A stretch of DNA of 5,058 nt from Candidatus Wallbacteria bacterium (GCA_016199905.1 JACQFU010000369.1:1-5058); one strand, 5' to 3'. Positions 1-5,058 are shown, numbered from the stretch's first letter. Notes: generated by a model from the sequence alone, not told the origin. A program made the numbers and translations.

Positions 1-25
1 GTTCCCTTGAAGGCCCTGGGGGCAT
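1..25 (-). CDS. Possible start of a further downstream gene (partial)
   Basis: On the minus strand the kinase stop TAA shares its last A with an ATG (TAATG, ATG at 25-23), and the frame stays open for the 8 codons to the window edge (MPPGPSRE). A TAATG overlap is a common form of translational coupling in compact GC-rich operons, so this may be the first few codons of a fourth gene in the cluster. No strong Shine-Dalgarno sequence is visible just upstream, and 8 codons give no clue to function. The overlap could be chance. Confidence 0.25.
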
Positions 26-894
26 TACCCGATCTCTGGTCTGCGAGTCTCGAATACGGGCAGCTGTTCGGCCATCCGCTCGAGCACGGATTGGAACTCG
101 CGCGCGGAGGCATAGCGTTCCGCGGGCGCCTTTCGCAGTGCCTTGGCGACCGACTCGTCCCATTCCGGCGGCATCAAAGCATTTCGACTCGATGGAGCAT
201 CCGGCTCCCTTTCGATGTGCAGCGAGATCAAGTCCCCCGCGGAATCGGCGGCGAACGGCGGCCGTCCCGTCAGCATCTCGAAGAGCACCACGCCGAGCGA
301 GTAGAGATCGGCGGCGGGCCCGACCGGCGCGCCCATGCACTGTTCGGGCGCCATGTACGCTGGGGTGCCAAAGAGGAGCCCGACGCGAGTTTGGATGCCT
401 TTCCCCAGGTCCTTGGCGATGCCCAGGTCGGCCAGCTTCAGCGTCCCTTCCCTCTCGACCAGCAGGTTCTCCGGTTTCACATCCCGGTGCACAGCGCCGG
501 CCTGGTGGACGGCCTCGAGGGCCCGGCAGGCCTGGATCGCAAAGTGCAGTGCCTGGGCCGCAGTGATGCCTTCCGTCATCCGGGACCTCAGGCTCTGGCC
601 TTCCACGAACTCGAAGGCGATGTAGAGACCCCGCGCGCCGGCGCCCGAATCGAGCACTCGCACCACGTTCGGATGCGAGATGCGCGACGCAAGCTGGGCT
701 TCGGCCAGGAAACGCCGCACCGCCTCCGCCTCCGGAGCGCCGCTGCCCTTGAGCACCTTGAGCGCCACGCACCGATCCAGCGACAGCTGCACGGCCCGAT
801 AGACGATGCCCATCCCGCCCTCGGCGAGCTTCTCCAGGATGCGGTACCGGCCCGCGACTCCCAGCCCCTCTTCGAGCGAATCGAAACGGCTCAT
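25..894 (-). CDS. Soluble Hanks-type serine/threonine protein kinase
   Basis: A 289-residue eukaryotic-like Ser/Thr kinase that should transfer phosphate from ATP to Ser/Thr of unknown protein targets. Visible motifs: glycine-rich loop LAEGGMG (23-29, first loop Gly replaced by Ala24), VALK with ATP-anchoring Lys46, helix-C Glu65, catalytic loop HRDVKPEN (136-143, Asp138 and Asn143), DLG in place of DFG (156-158, frequent in bacterial kinases), GTPAYMAPEQ (176-185) and Asp196 of the F helix. All catalytic residues are present, so it should be active. The domain fills residues ~17-275; there is no transmembrane helix, PASTA repeat or sensor domain, so the protein is probably cytoplasmic and takes its signal from a partner. 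ATG at 894 has GAAGG four bases upstream (899-903). It lies 37 nt after the QueA-like gene on the same strand and is probably co-transcribed with it. Confidence 0.95.
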   Translation of the reverse strand: MSRFDSLEEGLGVAGRYRILEKLAEGGMGIVYRAVQLSLDRCVALKVLKGSGAPEAEAVRRFLAEAQLASRISHPNVVRVLDSGAGARGLYIAFEFVEGQSLRSRMTEGITAAQALHFAIQACRALEAVHQAGAVHRDVKPENLLVEREGTLKLADLGIAKDLGKGIQTRVGLLFGTPAYMAPEQCMGAPVGPAADLYSLGVVLFEMLTGRPPFAADSAGDLISLHIEREPDAPSSRNALMPPEWDESVAKALRKAPAERYASAREFQSVLERMAEQLPVFETRRPEIG

Positions 895-931
895 CTGGCC
901 TTCAGGCTACAGCACGGAGGCCGGGCTGGCA

Positions 932-1960
932 TCACGCGGCCAGGATCAGTGTCGAGTCCCCGAACTCGTGGCCCACGTAACCCGCCGACTCGGCGTGCGC
1001 GGTCGCGCGGTTCAAGAGTGCCGCTGGAGCGAAGGCCTCCAGCAAGTCGTAATGGCTCTCGCCGGACTCGTGCATGCCGGTGAGGATACCGTCGGCGACC
1101 CGAGGGACGAAGCCCGGGCCAATGCGCAGATCCGTCTCGCCGCATACGGCGACCAGCCGCCCGCCCCCCAGGACGTTCGCGCTCTCCAGGGCCCGGACGA
1201 CGCTGGTACCGACGGCGACGATGCGGCCGCCCGCACCGCGCGTGGCCGCGATCGCTTCCACCGTAGCGGCGGGCACCTCGAAGCGCTCCGGCAGCGGCAG
1301 CGCCCGATCGAGCGCCGGATCGCCCGTGGCCGAGAGACCCGCCGCGTGCGTCACGGTCGCGAGGCGCACCCCGGCGCGCTTCAAGGCCAGGAGCAACGCC
1401 CACTGCAATGGACGGCCGGCGCTGGGCATTTCGACGGCCCAAGGCCTTCCGCCGAAGGGCGTCTGGACGTGCCAGGCGGCCAGCTCGTCGTCCGCGTACC
1501 GATACTGCACGGGCTTGCCGTGGGAGTAAAGCAGGGACCACAGCTGGGCCCCTTCGACGTTGAACTCCACTTCGACCAGCCGGGGCGAGACCGGCGAAAC
1601 CTGCTCGATGGTGGCCGTTAGCCCCTCTCCCAGCGTGAGCACGTCCCCGATTGCGGGGCGCGGCGGCGCGGGCCGTTCGCCCGTTCCCTGGCGCCAGTCG
1701 CCCGCACCGAACAGCACCAGCCGCCAGCGGCCGGCGCACGCCGGTCCGGCCAGGCGCACCTCGACCGGATCGTGTCCAGGCCATGACGCGCAGTAGGACG
1801 CCGGCAAGGTCGCCGCGTCATTGACCACGAGCAAGTCGCCTGGCCGCAGCATCCGCGCGAGATCCCGGACCTGCGCATCGGCCATCTTCCCCGTACGCGG
1901 TTCCAGCCAGAGAAGCCGCCCTTCCAGCGCGTCGCTCCTGGGCCAGGTTGCGGGCGTCAT
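932..1960 (-). CDS. Divergent QueA-like protein (SAM:tRNA ribosyltransferase-isomerase family)
   Basis: A 342-residue member of the QueA family, close to the usual ~350. Canonical QueA transfers and isomerises the ribosyl part of S-adenosylmethionine onto preQ1 in tRNA to give epoxyqueuosine. Family landmarks: RPGDLLVVNDAATLPA (39-54, canonical PGDLLVFNNTRVIPA), RIVAVGTSVVRALES (246-260, canonical VIAVGTTSVRSLES), TGMHESGES..LLEAFA (294-311, His297 matching the TNFHLPES histidine) and a C-terminal Y..HEFGDSTLIL. Two conserved blocks are altered. AAPTAGLHF is replaced by VEMPSAGRPLQW (176-187), and VTLHVGAGTF by VTHAAGLSATGD (203-214); the following canonical MH.E histidine is missing (LPLPERFEVP, 221-230). 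This points to a paralogous subfamily rather than orthodox QueA, so no symbol is given. The start is firm: ATGA overlap with the SDR stop and GGAGGT six bases upstream (1967-1972) inside the SDR C-terminal codons. The frame stays open far upstream, antisense-free but out of phase with the SDR; that extension is an artefact of base composition. Confidence 0.85.
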   Translation of the reverse strand: MTPATWPRSDALEGRLLWLEPRTGKMADAQVRDLARMLRPGDLLVVNDAATLPASYCASWPGHDPVEVRLAGPACAGRWRLVLFGAGDWRQGTGERPAPPRPAIGDVLTLGEGLTATIEQVSPVSPRLVEVEFNVEGAQLWSLLYSHGKPVQYRYADDELAAWHVQTPFGGRPWAVEMPSAGRPLQWALLLALKRAGVRLATVTHAAGLSATGDPALDRALPLPERFEVPAATVEAIAATRGAGGRIVAVGTSVVRALESANVLGGGRLVAVCGETDLRIGPGFVPRVADGILTGMHESGESHYDLLEAFAPAALLNRATAHAESAGYVGHEFGDSTLILAA

Positions 1961-2685
1961 GACGCCACCTCCTCCGCGGCGAGCTCCAGGCGCGAGCCGC
2001 TCTCGGGCGCGTCGATCCTCGCGAGGCGGCCGGCGATCGAGCGCGCGACGTCGGCCGGGTCGGCCAGGGTGGCCGGGTCGGCCTCCGGCATCGCGTCGGC
2101 GTGCATCCGGGTGTTCATCTCTCCGGGATCGATGGCCAGGAAGCGCACGCCCGTGTCCTGGAGCTCGGCGGCCCAGATGCGCGACAGATGGTCGAGCGCG
2201 GCCTTGGAGGCGCCGTAGGCTCCCCAGCCCGGGTAGGCTCGGACGGCAGCGTCGGAGGTGATGTGGACGATCGTGCCGCTTCCGCGCAGCACCATCGGCC
2301 CAGCCAGGGCCTTGCTGAGCCGGAACGGGCCCACGAGGTTGGTGGCCAGCGCCGCCTCCAGGTCCTCGCAATCGGTGTCCAGCAAGTCCCGCATCGGCAC
2401 GGGTCCCAGGCTGCTGGCGTTGTGAACGAGCAGGTCGATAGGCCCGAGCACGGCGGACGCGCTTCCCGCAATGGGCAGGACGGCTTGCTTGTCGGCGACG
2501 TCGGCCACGATGGCGTGGGCCTCTCCGCCCGCAGCGCGGATCTGGCCAACGACCGCAGCCAGCTCGGGGCCGTCGCGAGCGACCAGCGCGACGCGCGCCC
2601 CCCTCCCGGCCAGCTCCCTGGCCAGCGCGGCCCCCAACCCCCGACTCGCTCCCGTGATGAGCACTGCCTTGTTCTCGAAGTTCAT
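1957..2685 (-). CDS. Short-chain dehydrogenase/reductase (classical SDR)
   Basis: A 242-residue NAD(P)-dependent oxidoreductase of the classical SDR type, of usual length (~250). Visible: Rossmann nucleotide motif TGASRGLG (11-18), Asp62 in ADV for the adenine ring, HNAS (88-91) in place of NNAG, and the catalytic tetrad Asn116 (TNL), Ser144 (ITSD), Tyr157 and Lys161 (YGASK), followed by DPGEMNT (186-192). Arg15 in the glycine motif and Arg37 after the second strand hint at NADPH preference, an inference only. The substrate cannot be read from the sequence. There is no signal peptide, so it is cytoplasmic. ATG at 2685 has a strong Shine-Dalgarno GGAGGAA (2692-2698) six bases away. It is first in a minus-strand operon with the QueA-like gene (4-nt overlap) and the kinase, and diverges from the XRE-cupin regulator, which may control it. 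Confidence 0.95.
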   Translation of the reverse strand: MNFENKAVLITGASRGLGAALARELAGRGARVALVARDGPELAAVVGQIRAAGGEAHAIVADVADKQAVLPIAGSASAVLGPIDLLVHNASSLGPVPMRDLLDTDCEDLEAALATNLVGPFRLSKALAGPMVLRGSGTIVHITSDAAVRAYPGWGAYGASKAALDHLSRIWAAELQDTGVRFLAIDPGEMNTRMHADAMPEADPATLADPADVARSIAGRLARIDAPESGSRLELAAEEVAS

Positions 2686-2732
2686 GTTTTCTTCCTCCAG
2701 TCACTTCGATCCTACGGCGTGACGACGATGGT

Positions 2733-2758
2733 TTGTCGTGCTTGACAACTTGTTGTCA
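2733..2758. promoter_or_regulatory. Candidate operator: palindrome and extra half-site in the divergent gap
   Basis: TGACAAC-TT-GTTGTCA (2743-2758) is a perfect inverted repeat with 7-bp arms. A further TTGTC at 2733-2737 forms a second inverted pair with GACAA at 2744-2748 (6-nt spacer), so three half-sites lie side by side. The palindrome overlaps a -35 box of the plus-strand regulator and sits 58 bp or more upstream of the SDR start. Palindromes of this size are typical targets of XRE-family dimers. Autoregulation and control of the SDR operon is inferred from position. Confidence 0.65.
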
Positions 2759-2770
2759 TCGCGCCATCCT
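2742..2770 (+). promoter_or_regulatory. Probable promoter of the XRE-cupin regulator
   Basis: A consensus -35 TTGACA (2742-2747) is followed after 17 nt by CATCCT (2765-2770), a poor -10 (3 of 6 matches to TATAAT). Transcription from it would begin at about 2776-2778, at the A of the ATG, giving a leaderless mRNA. This agrees with the lack of any Shine-Dalgarno sequence before the ATG. The -35 box is embedded in the palindrome, so a bound repressor would block RNA polymerase. Confidence 0.5.
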
Positions 2771-2776
2771 TTGGGC

Positions 2777-3331
2777 ATGCATGACGGACTCTCCGAGCGG
2801 ATCGCGAAGAACATCCTGGGGCTGAGGAGCCAGCGCGGAATGACGCAGCAGCAGATGGCGCTCCTGGCGGGCGTGCCGCGGGCGACCTGGTCGAACCTGG
2901 AGTCGGGTGGGGCCAACCCGACGCTGGTGGTGCTGCACAGCGTGGCGCAGGCGCTGCAGGTCACAATCGAGGAGCTGCTCTCCACTCCCCGGGCGGCATG
3001 CCAGTACTACGCCCGGGGATCGTTGCCGGCTCGCAAGAGGACGGGCGTCCGTATCGCCAAGTTGTTGCCCGACGAGATCCCCGGGATGGAGATCGATCGG
3101 CTGGAGCTTCCCGGCGAGACGTTGATGGCCGGCGTGCCTCACACGCCTGGCACGCGCGAGTACTTGACCTGCGAGACGGGTCGCATCGTGCTCACGGCCG
3201 CCGGCGAGCGCTGGGTACTCTCCGCGGGCGACGTCGTGGCATTCCGCGGCGATCAGCGCCACGCCTACGCGAACCCGGACAAGGCGACGGCCGTGGGCTA
3301 CAGCGTGGTGGTGCTGGCTCGAGTGCCCTGA
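2777..3331 (+). CDS. XRE-family transcriptional regulator with C-terminal cupin domain
   Basis: A 184-residue DNA-binding regulator. Residues ~7-70 form a lambda Cro/XRE helix-turn-helix, with TQQQMALLAGVPRATWSNLESG spanning both helices (23-44) and a recognition helix around 34-42. Residues ~105-182 form a single cupin barrel. Motif 1 retains His122 and Glu128; motif 2 has Gly151, His162 and Asn166 (GDVVAF..GDQRHAYAN), so a metal or small-ligand site is plausible. XRE-cupin proteins usually regulate an adjacent metabolic gene in response to a small molecule, which fits the divergent SDR operon. I chose ATG 2777. An upstream in-frame GTG (2738) would put the start inside the palindrome and add 13 residues unlike the family. 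The ligand is unknown. It ends 23 nt from the convergent membrane-protein gene. Confidence 0.92.
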   Translation: MHDGLSERIAKNILGLRSQRGMTQQQMALLAGVPRATWSNLESGGANPTLVVLHSVAQALQVTIEELLSTPRAACQYYARGSLPARKRTGVRIAKLLPDEIPGMEIDRLELPGETLMAGVPHTPGTREYLTCETGRIVLTAAGERWVLSAGDVVAFRGDQRHAYANPDKATAVGYSVVVLARVP

Positions 3332-3354
3332 CCGGCGCTGCCGCCCGAGGAGCG

Positions 3355-4515
3355 TCAGCGGAACCTGTATTCGATGTCCGCGTCCTGGTCGGTGCCGCCG
3401 GGCAGGCCGTCGGCGCCCAGGGACGACATCGTGCCGCGCACGCTGTCGAGGTGATAAGGAAATCCCCAGGGGTCTTGCGGGATGTCCTGCATCACCGTTC
3501 CGAGCAACTGCTTCAGGTCGTTGCCGCGAAGCGCCTTGAAGCGCGACTCGTAGAGCCGGGCCGCCATCGCGAGCGTGTCTAGGTCCTGGCGCGCCTTGGT
3601 GACCTGCCCCTCGGGCAAGCTCCCGCAGCAGCAGCATGAGAAGAGGGAGATGTTGAGCAGTTCGATCCCCAGGAGGAAGCCTCCCACGATCATCACGACG
3701 CGACAGATGGAGACGGAGCCGTCGCTGGGCGAGCTCTCCGTTCGCGCGCGGTAAGCGTAGACCAGCGAGGCGCCCCAGGCGGGCAGCACCAGGCACAGGG
3801 CGGCGAGCAGAACTGCAGGCGCAGCGAAGCCCGGCAGCGCGGCCGAGGCTAGCCCGCCGCCCAGAATCGCGGCTGCGGGCCAGGCGAGCAGGAGGGACTC
3901 GAGGCGCAGAGTGTGCAGCCTCCAGAAGGCCTCGGAAGAGATCAGCGCGTCCCGTGGGCCGGTGCCGTCCTCCAGCGCGGCGACGCTGCAGAGGGCATGG
4001 CGGGCCCAGGCGTGCAGCCAGGCGCCGCTGGCGGCGGCGATGGCCACGGGGGTCCAGAAGCAGTAGGAAACACCGACGAACACCAGATCGGCGGCCGCGC
4101 CGGCGAACACCAGCGCCACGGGCACGCGAAGGCCGTGGAGCGCGCGCCGCACGGCCCCTCCGGCCAGGCGGGCGACGATCTCGACGAACGGGGCAATCGG
4201 CTTTTCGCCTGTGGCGCCGCGCACAGCCGGCCACATCAAGGCCGCGGCGAGCACCGGTAGCTGCCCCAAGACGGTCAGGAACGCCAGCCATTCGAGGCCC
4301 GCCGCCAGGACGCGCCATACGCCGGCATTGCCCGGGAGGCTCGCTGTCCACAGGACCAGGTCGCGCGCCAGCGGTTCGGCGGCCACGGCCGCGCAGGCCG
4401 CCAGGACCGTGGTCTGCGCGTAGGATTCGAGCGGCCGGCGGGCGCAGAGCGCGAGGGCGTCTGCTTTGGCGCTTCCGCAGCAAACTCCCGTCGTCAGGGT
4501 CACCGGGTTCTTCAT
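3355..4515 (-). CDS. Multi-pass membrane protein with GspG-like pseudopilin C-terminus
   Basis: A 386-residue protein in two parts. Residues ~35-255 are strongly hydrophobic, with about five or six likely membrane segments (near 35-58, 68-95, 131-150, 150-168, 206-228, 232-255). I recognise no named family; a Yip1-like bundle is possible but unproven. Residues ~271-386 resemble type II secretion major pseudopilin GspG: a hydrophobic helix (272-293), an amphipathic stretch (DLDTLAMAARLY, 311-322), then QDPWGFPY (347-354) and SLGADGLPGG (365-374) followed by DQDADI (376-381), matching the GspG KDPWGNPY and calcium-loop signatures. The helix reads GFLLGIELL, reminiscent of the GFTLIELL prepilin site but one residue longer and internal. 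A run of four cysteines (294-297) follows it, and a CCGS lies at 12-15. The start at 4515 has GGAGGT seven bases upstream (4523-4528); a start 12 codons earlier (4551) lacks that support. Substrate or partner unknown. Confidence 0.85.
   Translation of the reverse strand: MKNPVTLTTGVCCGSAKADALALCARRPLESYAQTTVLAACAAVAAEPLARDLVLWTASLPGNAGVWRVLAAGLEWLAFLTVLGQLPVLAAALMWPAVRGATGEKPIAPFVEIVARLAGGAVRRALHGLRVPVALVFAGAAADLVFVGVSYCFWTPVAIAAASGAWLHAWARHALCSVAALEDGTGPRDALISSEAFWRLHTLRLESLLLAWPAAAILGGGLASAALPGFAAPAVLLAALCLVLPAWGASLVYAYRARTESSPSDGSVSICRVVMIVGGFLLGIELLNISLFSCCCCGSLPEGQVTKARQDLDTLAMAARLYESRFKALRGNDLKQLLGTVMQDIPQDPWGFPYHLDSVRGTMSSLGADGLPGGTDQDADIEYRFR
3625..3636 (-). repeat. Four identical Cys codons (TGC x4)
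   Basis: On the minus strand four consecutive TGC codons encode Cys294-Cys297 of the membrane protein. Use of one codon four times makes a 12-bp trinucleotide repeat that could expand or contract by slippage without changing the frame. Confidence 0.8.
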
Positions 4516-4528
4516 GACGCGCACCTCC

Positions 4529-4546
4529 CCGGCAGCGGACTGCCGG
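4529..4546 (-). promoter_or_regulatory. Leader hairpin adjoining the ribosome binding site of the membrane-protein gene
   Basis: CCGGCAG and CTGCCGG form a perfect 7-bp inverted repeat with a 4-nt loop (UCCG on the minus-strand RNA). Its 3' arm abuts the GGGGAGGTG ribosome binding site (4522-4530). In the mRNA it would be a stable stem just before the Shine-Dalgarno sequence and could modulate ribosome loading. There is no T-run, so it is not an intrinsic terminator. A regulatory role is inferred from position only. Confidence 0.35.
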
Positions 4547-4647
4547 CCCACGGCTGGTGTTCGTCATGAGTACCCCGGCAGCCGAGGGATCGTTCGATGA
4601 TTGGGGCGCGAAATATGTGGAGCGATGTCGAGGATGCCGGGCAGCAC

Positions 4648-4676
4648 TTGGCAACCCGGGCAACTCCGGGTAGAGT
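4648..4676 (+). promoter_or_regulatory. Promoter of the selenocysteine tRNA gene
   Basis: TTGGCA (4648-4653, 5 of 6 to the -35 consensus) is separated by exactly 17 nt from TAGAGT (4671-4676, 4 of 6 to the -10). Transcription would start at about 4683, leaving a leader of about 9 nt before the tRNA, as is usual for a singly transcribed tRNA. The spacer is filled by an ACCCGG/CCGGGT inverted repeat (4654-4671), which is also seen as a near-tandem repeat of GGCAAC(T)CCGGG. Confidence 0.65.
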
Positions 4677-4691
4677 GTGCAGCAGCAACGC

Positions 4692-4789
4692 GGGCTTGCA
4701 TCCGGCCTGGTGGCCGGCGCGGGCTTCAAACCCGTCGTGGGGCGGCGGAAGTCGTCCTGGGTAGGTTCGATTCCTACGCTCGCCCGCCA
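4692..4789 (+). tRNA. selC: tRNA-Sec (selenocysteine, anticodon UCA)
   Basis: A 98-nt tRNA with all hallmarks of bacterial tRNA-Sec (E. coli SelC is 95 nt). It has an 8-nt acceptor 5' strand GGGCTTGC (4692-4699), linker AT, and a 6-bp D stem CCGGCC/GGCCGG with 4-nt loop TGGT (4702-4717). The anticodon arm is GCGGG-CTTCAAA-CCCGT with TCA at 4726-4728. The long variable arm GGGGCGGC/GTCGTCCT has a GGAA loop (4739-4758, 8 bp including G-U pairs). The T arm is GTAGG-TTCGATT-CCTAC (4761-4777), followed by acceptor 3' strand GCTCGCCC (4778-4785), discriminator G and encoded CCA (4787-4789). It would be charged with serine, converted to Sec by SelA and delivered by SelB to recoded UGA codons. The oddity is that acceptor pairs 5 and 6 are U-C and U-U mismatches, leaving a 2x2 internal loop. 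A good promoter lies just upstream, which argues for expression, but a decaying copy cannot be excluded. Confidence 0.9.
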
Positions 4790-4875
4790 GATAGCGTAGG
4801 CGCCTCTAGTCGTCCAAATGACCGGTCGTGAGTCGGTAACGATCGCCGTCAGGTGAGTTGCCTCGCCCAGTTCTC

Positions 4876-5058
4876 TTACTCGTCCACGCGAGTCAAGGCA
4901 CGGTTCATGAGGGTATCCGCCAGGAACATTCCTGCTTGCCTCAGCCGTTCCAGCACAGATCGGGCAGAGGGAATCGTTCCACGTTGCTTGGCGAGCAGGA
5001 CTAACCCCAATGCCCATGAATCAAAGACACCTATCGATGGCTTCGCCCTCGAACTCCT
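4876..5058 (-). CDS. DUF3368 (PIN-like) protein, C-terminal part only
   Basis: The minus strand is open from the right window edge to a TAA at 4878-4876, giving the last 60 residues of a protein that starts outside. The stretch DSWALGLVLLAKQRGTIP, then SVLERLRQAGMFLADTLMNRAL, matches the conserved C-terminus of DUF3368 proteins: an LLLAK..G.IP element, then a helix with L..LR.AGF.LSD and a final AL helix. DUF3368 proteins are PIN-like predicted nucleases, usually the toxin partner of a small antitoxin (often UPF0175) encoded immediately upstream; that position is beyond the window. The catalytic acidic residues would lie in the missing N-terminal part, so activity cannot be judged. The gene converges on selC, with an 86-nt gap holding no recognisable gene or terminator. 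Confidence 0.8.
   Translation of the reverse strand, partial: RSSRAKPSIGVFDSWALGLVLLAKQRGTIPSARSVLERLRQAGMFLADTLMNRALTRVDE

Noticed and set aside
7..1083. 358-codon plus-strand frame opposite the kinase
   Set aside because: It has Arg/His/Pro-rich composition with no recognisable motif, while the opposite strand encodes a complete kinase with all catalytic residues.
1961..2704. Long upstream extension of the QueA-like frame (590 codons in total)
   Set aside because: The extension runs out of phase through the SDR gene, is rich in Arg/Gly/Pro as expected for a GC-rich shadow frame, and QueA family similarity begins at the ATG in the ATGA overlap.
2686..2732. Minus-strand promoter for the SDR operon
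   Set aside because: TTGTCA on the palindrome could be a -35 and TAGGAT (2709-2714) a -10, but their spacing of 28 nt is wrong and no other good pair is seen.
2738..2776. GTG start 13 codons upstream for the XRE-cupin regulator
   Set aside because: It lies inside the palindrome and promoter, has no ribosome binding site, and adds residues outside the XRE domain.
3332..3360. Possible terminator between the convergent regulator and membrane-protein genes
   Set aside because: Only a 5-bp CGCTG/CAGCG stem (3336-3340 and 3356-3360) with a 15-nt loop and no T-run is present, which is too weak to call.
4790..4875. Terminator or attachment site right after the tRNA
   Set aside because: Short palindromes such as GACCGGTC occur, but there is no stem followed by T residues and no repeat of the tRNA 3' end elsewhere in the window.
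2756..5017. 753-codon open frame on the minus strand across the regulator, membrane gene and tRNA
   Set aside because: It is antisense to the XRE-cupin gene, out of frame with the membrane gene and runs through tRNA-Sec (the WRASVGIEPT stretch is the usual tRNA read-through artefact).

Overview
The window is high in G+C (roughly two thirds by eye) with densely packed genes. The organism looks like a free-living bacterium of the deltaproteobacterial/Myxococcota or Acidobacteriota type. That guess rests on base composition, a Hanks-type Ser/Thr kinase, a GspG-like domain and a selenocysteine tRNA; no phylogenetic test was possible.

Layout, left to right. Positions 25-2685, minus strand, hold a three-gene cluster read from right to left. 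It contains a short-chain dehydrogenase/reductase (SDR), a divergent QueA-like protein that starts in the last codons of the SDR gene (ATGA overlap), and a soluble Ser/Thr protein kinase 37 nt further on. The kinase stop codon overlaps a possible start (TAATG) of another gene that runs off the left edge. A 91-nt gap (2686-2776) separates this cluster from a divergent XRE-cupin regulator on the plus strand (2777-3331). The gap holds a perfect 7+7 palindrome over a TTGACA -35 box, the obvious candidate operator; the regulator mRNA may be leaderless.

Converging on the regulator, with a 23-nt gap, is a minus-strand gene (3355-4515). It encodes a multi-pass membrane protein whose last ~110 residues look like a type II secretion major pseudopilin (GspG), including the calcium-loop signature. 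This is an unusual architecture.

The right part (4516-5058) carries a selenocysteine tRNA gene (selC, anticodon UCA, 4692-4789) with its own good sigma-70-type promoter. Its acceptor stem contains a two-base-pair mismatch. Facing it is the 3' end of a DUF3368 (PIN-like, toxin-type) gene, which enters from the right edge and ends at 4876.

How the genes work together. The SDR, QueA-like protein and kinase are probably co-transcribed and may be controlled by the XRE-cupin protein. The membrane-pseudopilin gene is separate. selC implies that the genome decodes some UGA codons as selenocysteine, but selA, selB, selD and any selenoprotein must lie outside the window; I see no internal in-frame TGA inside the genes called here.
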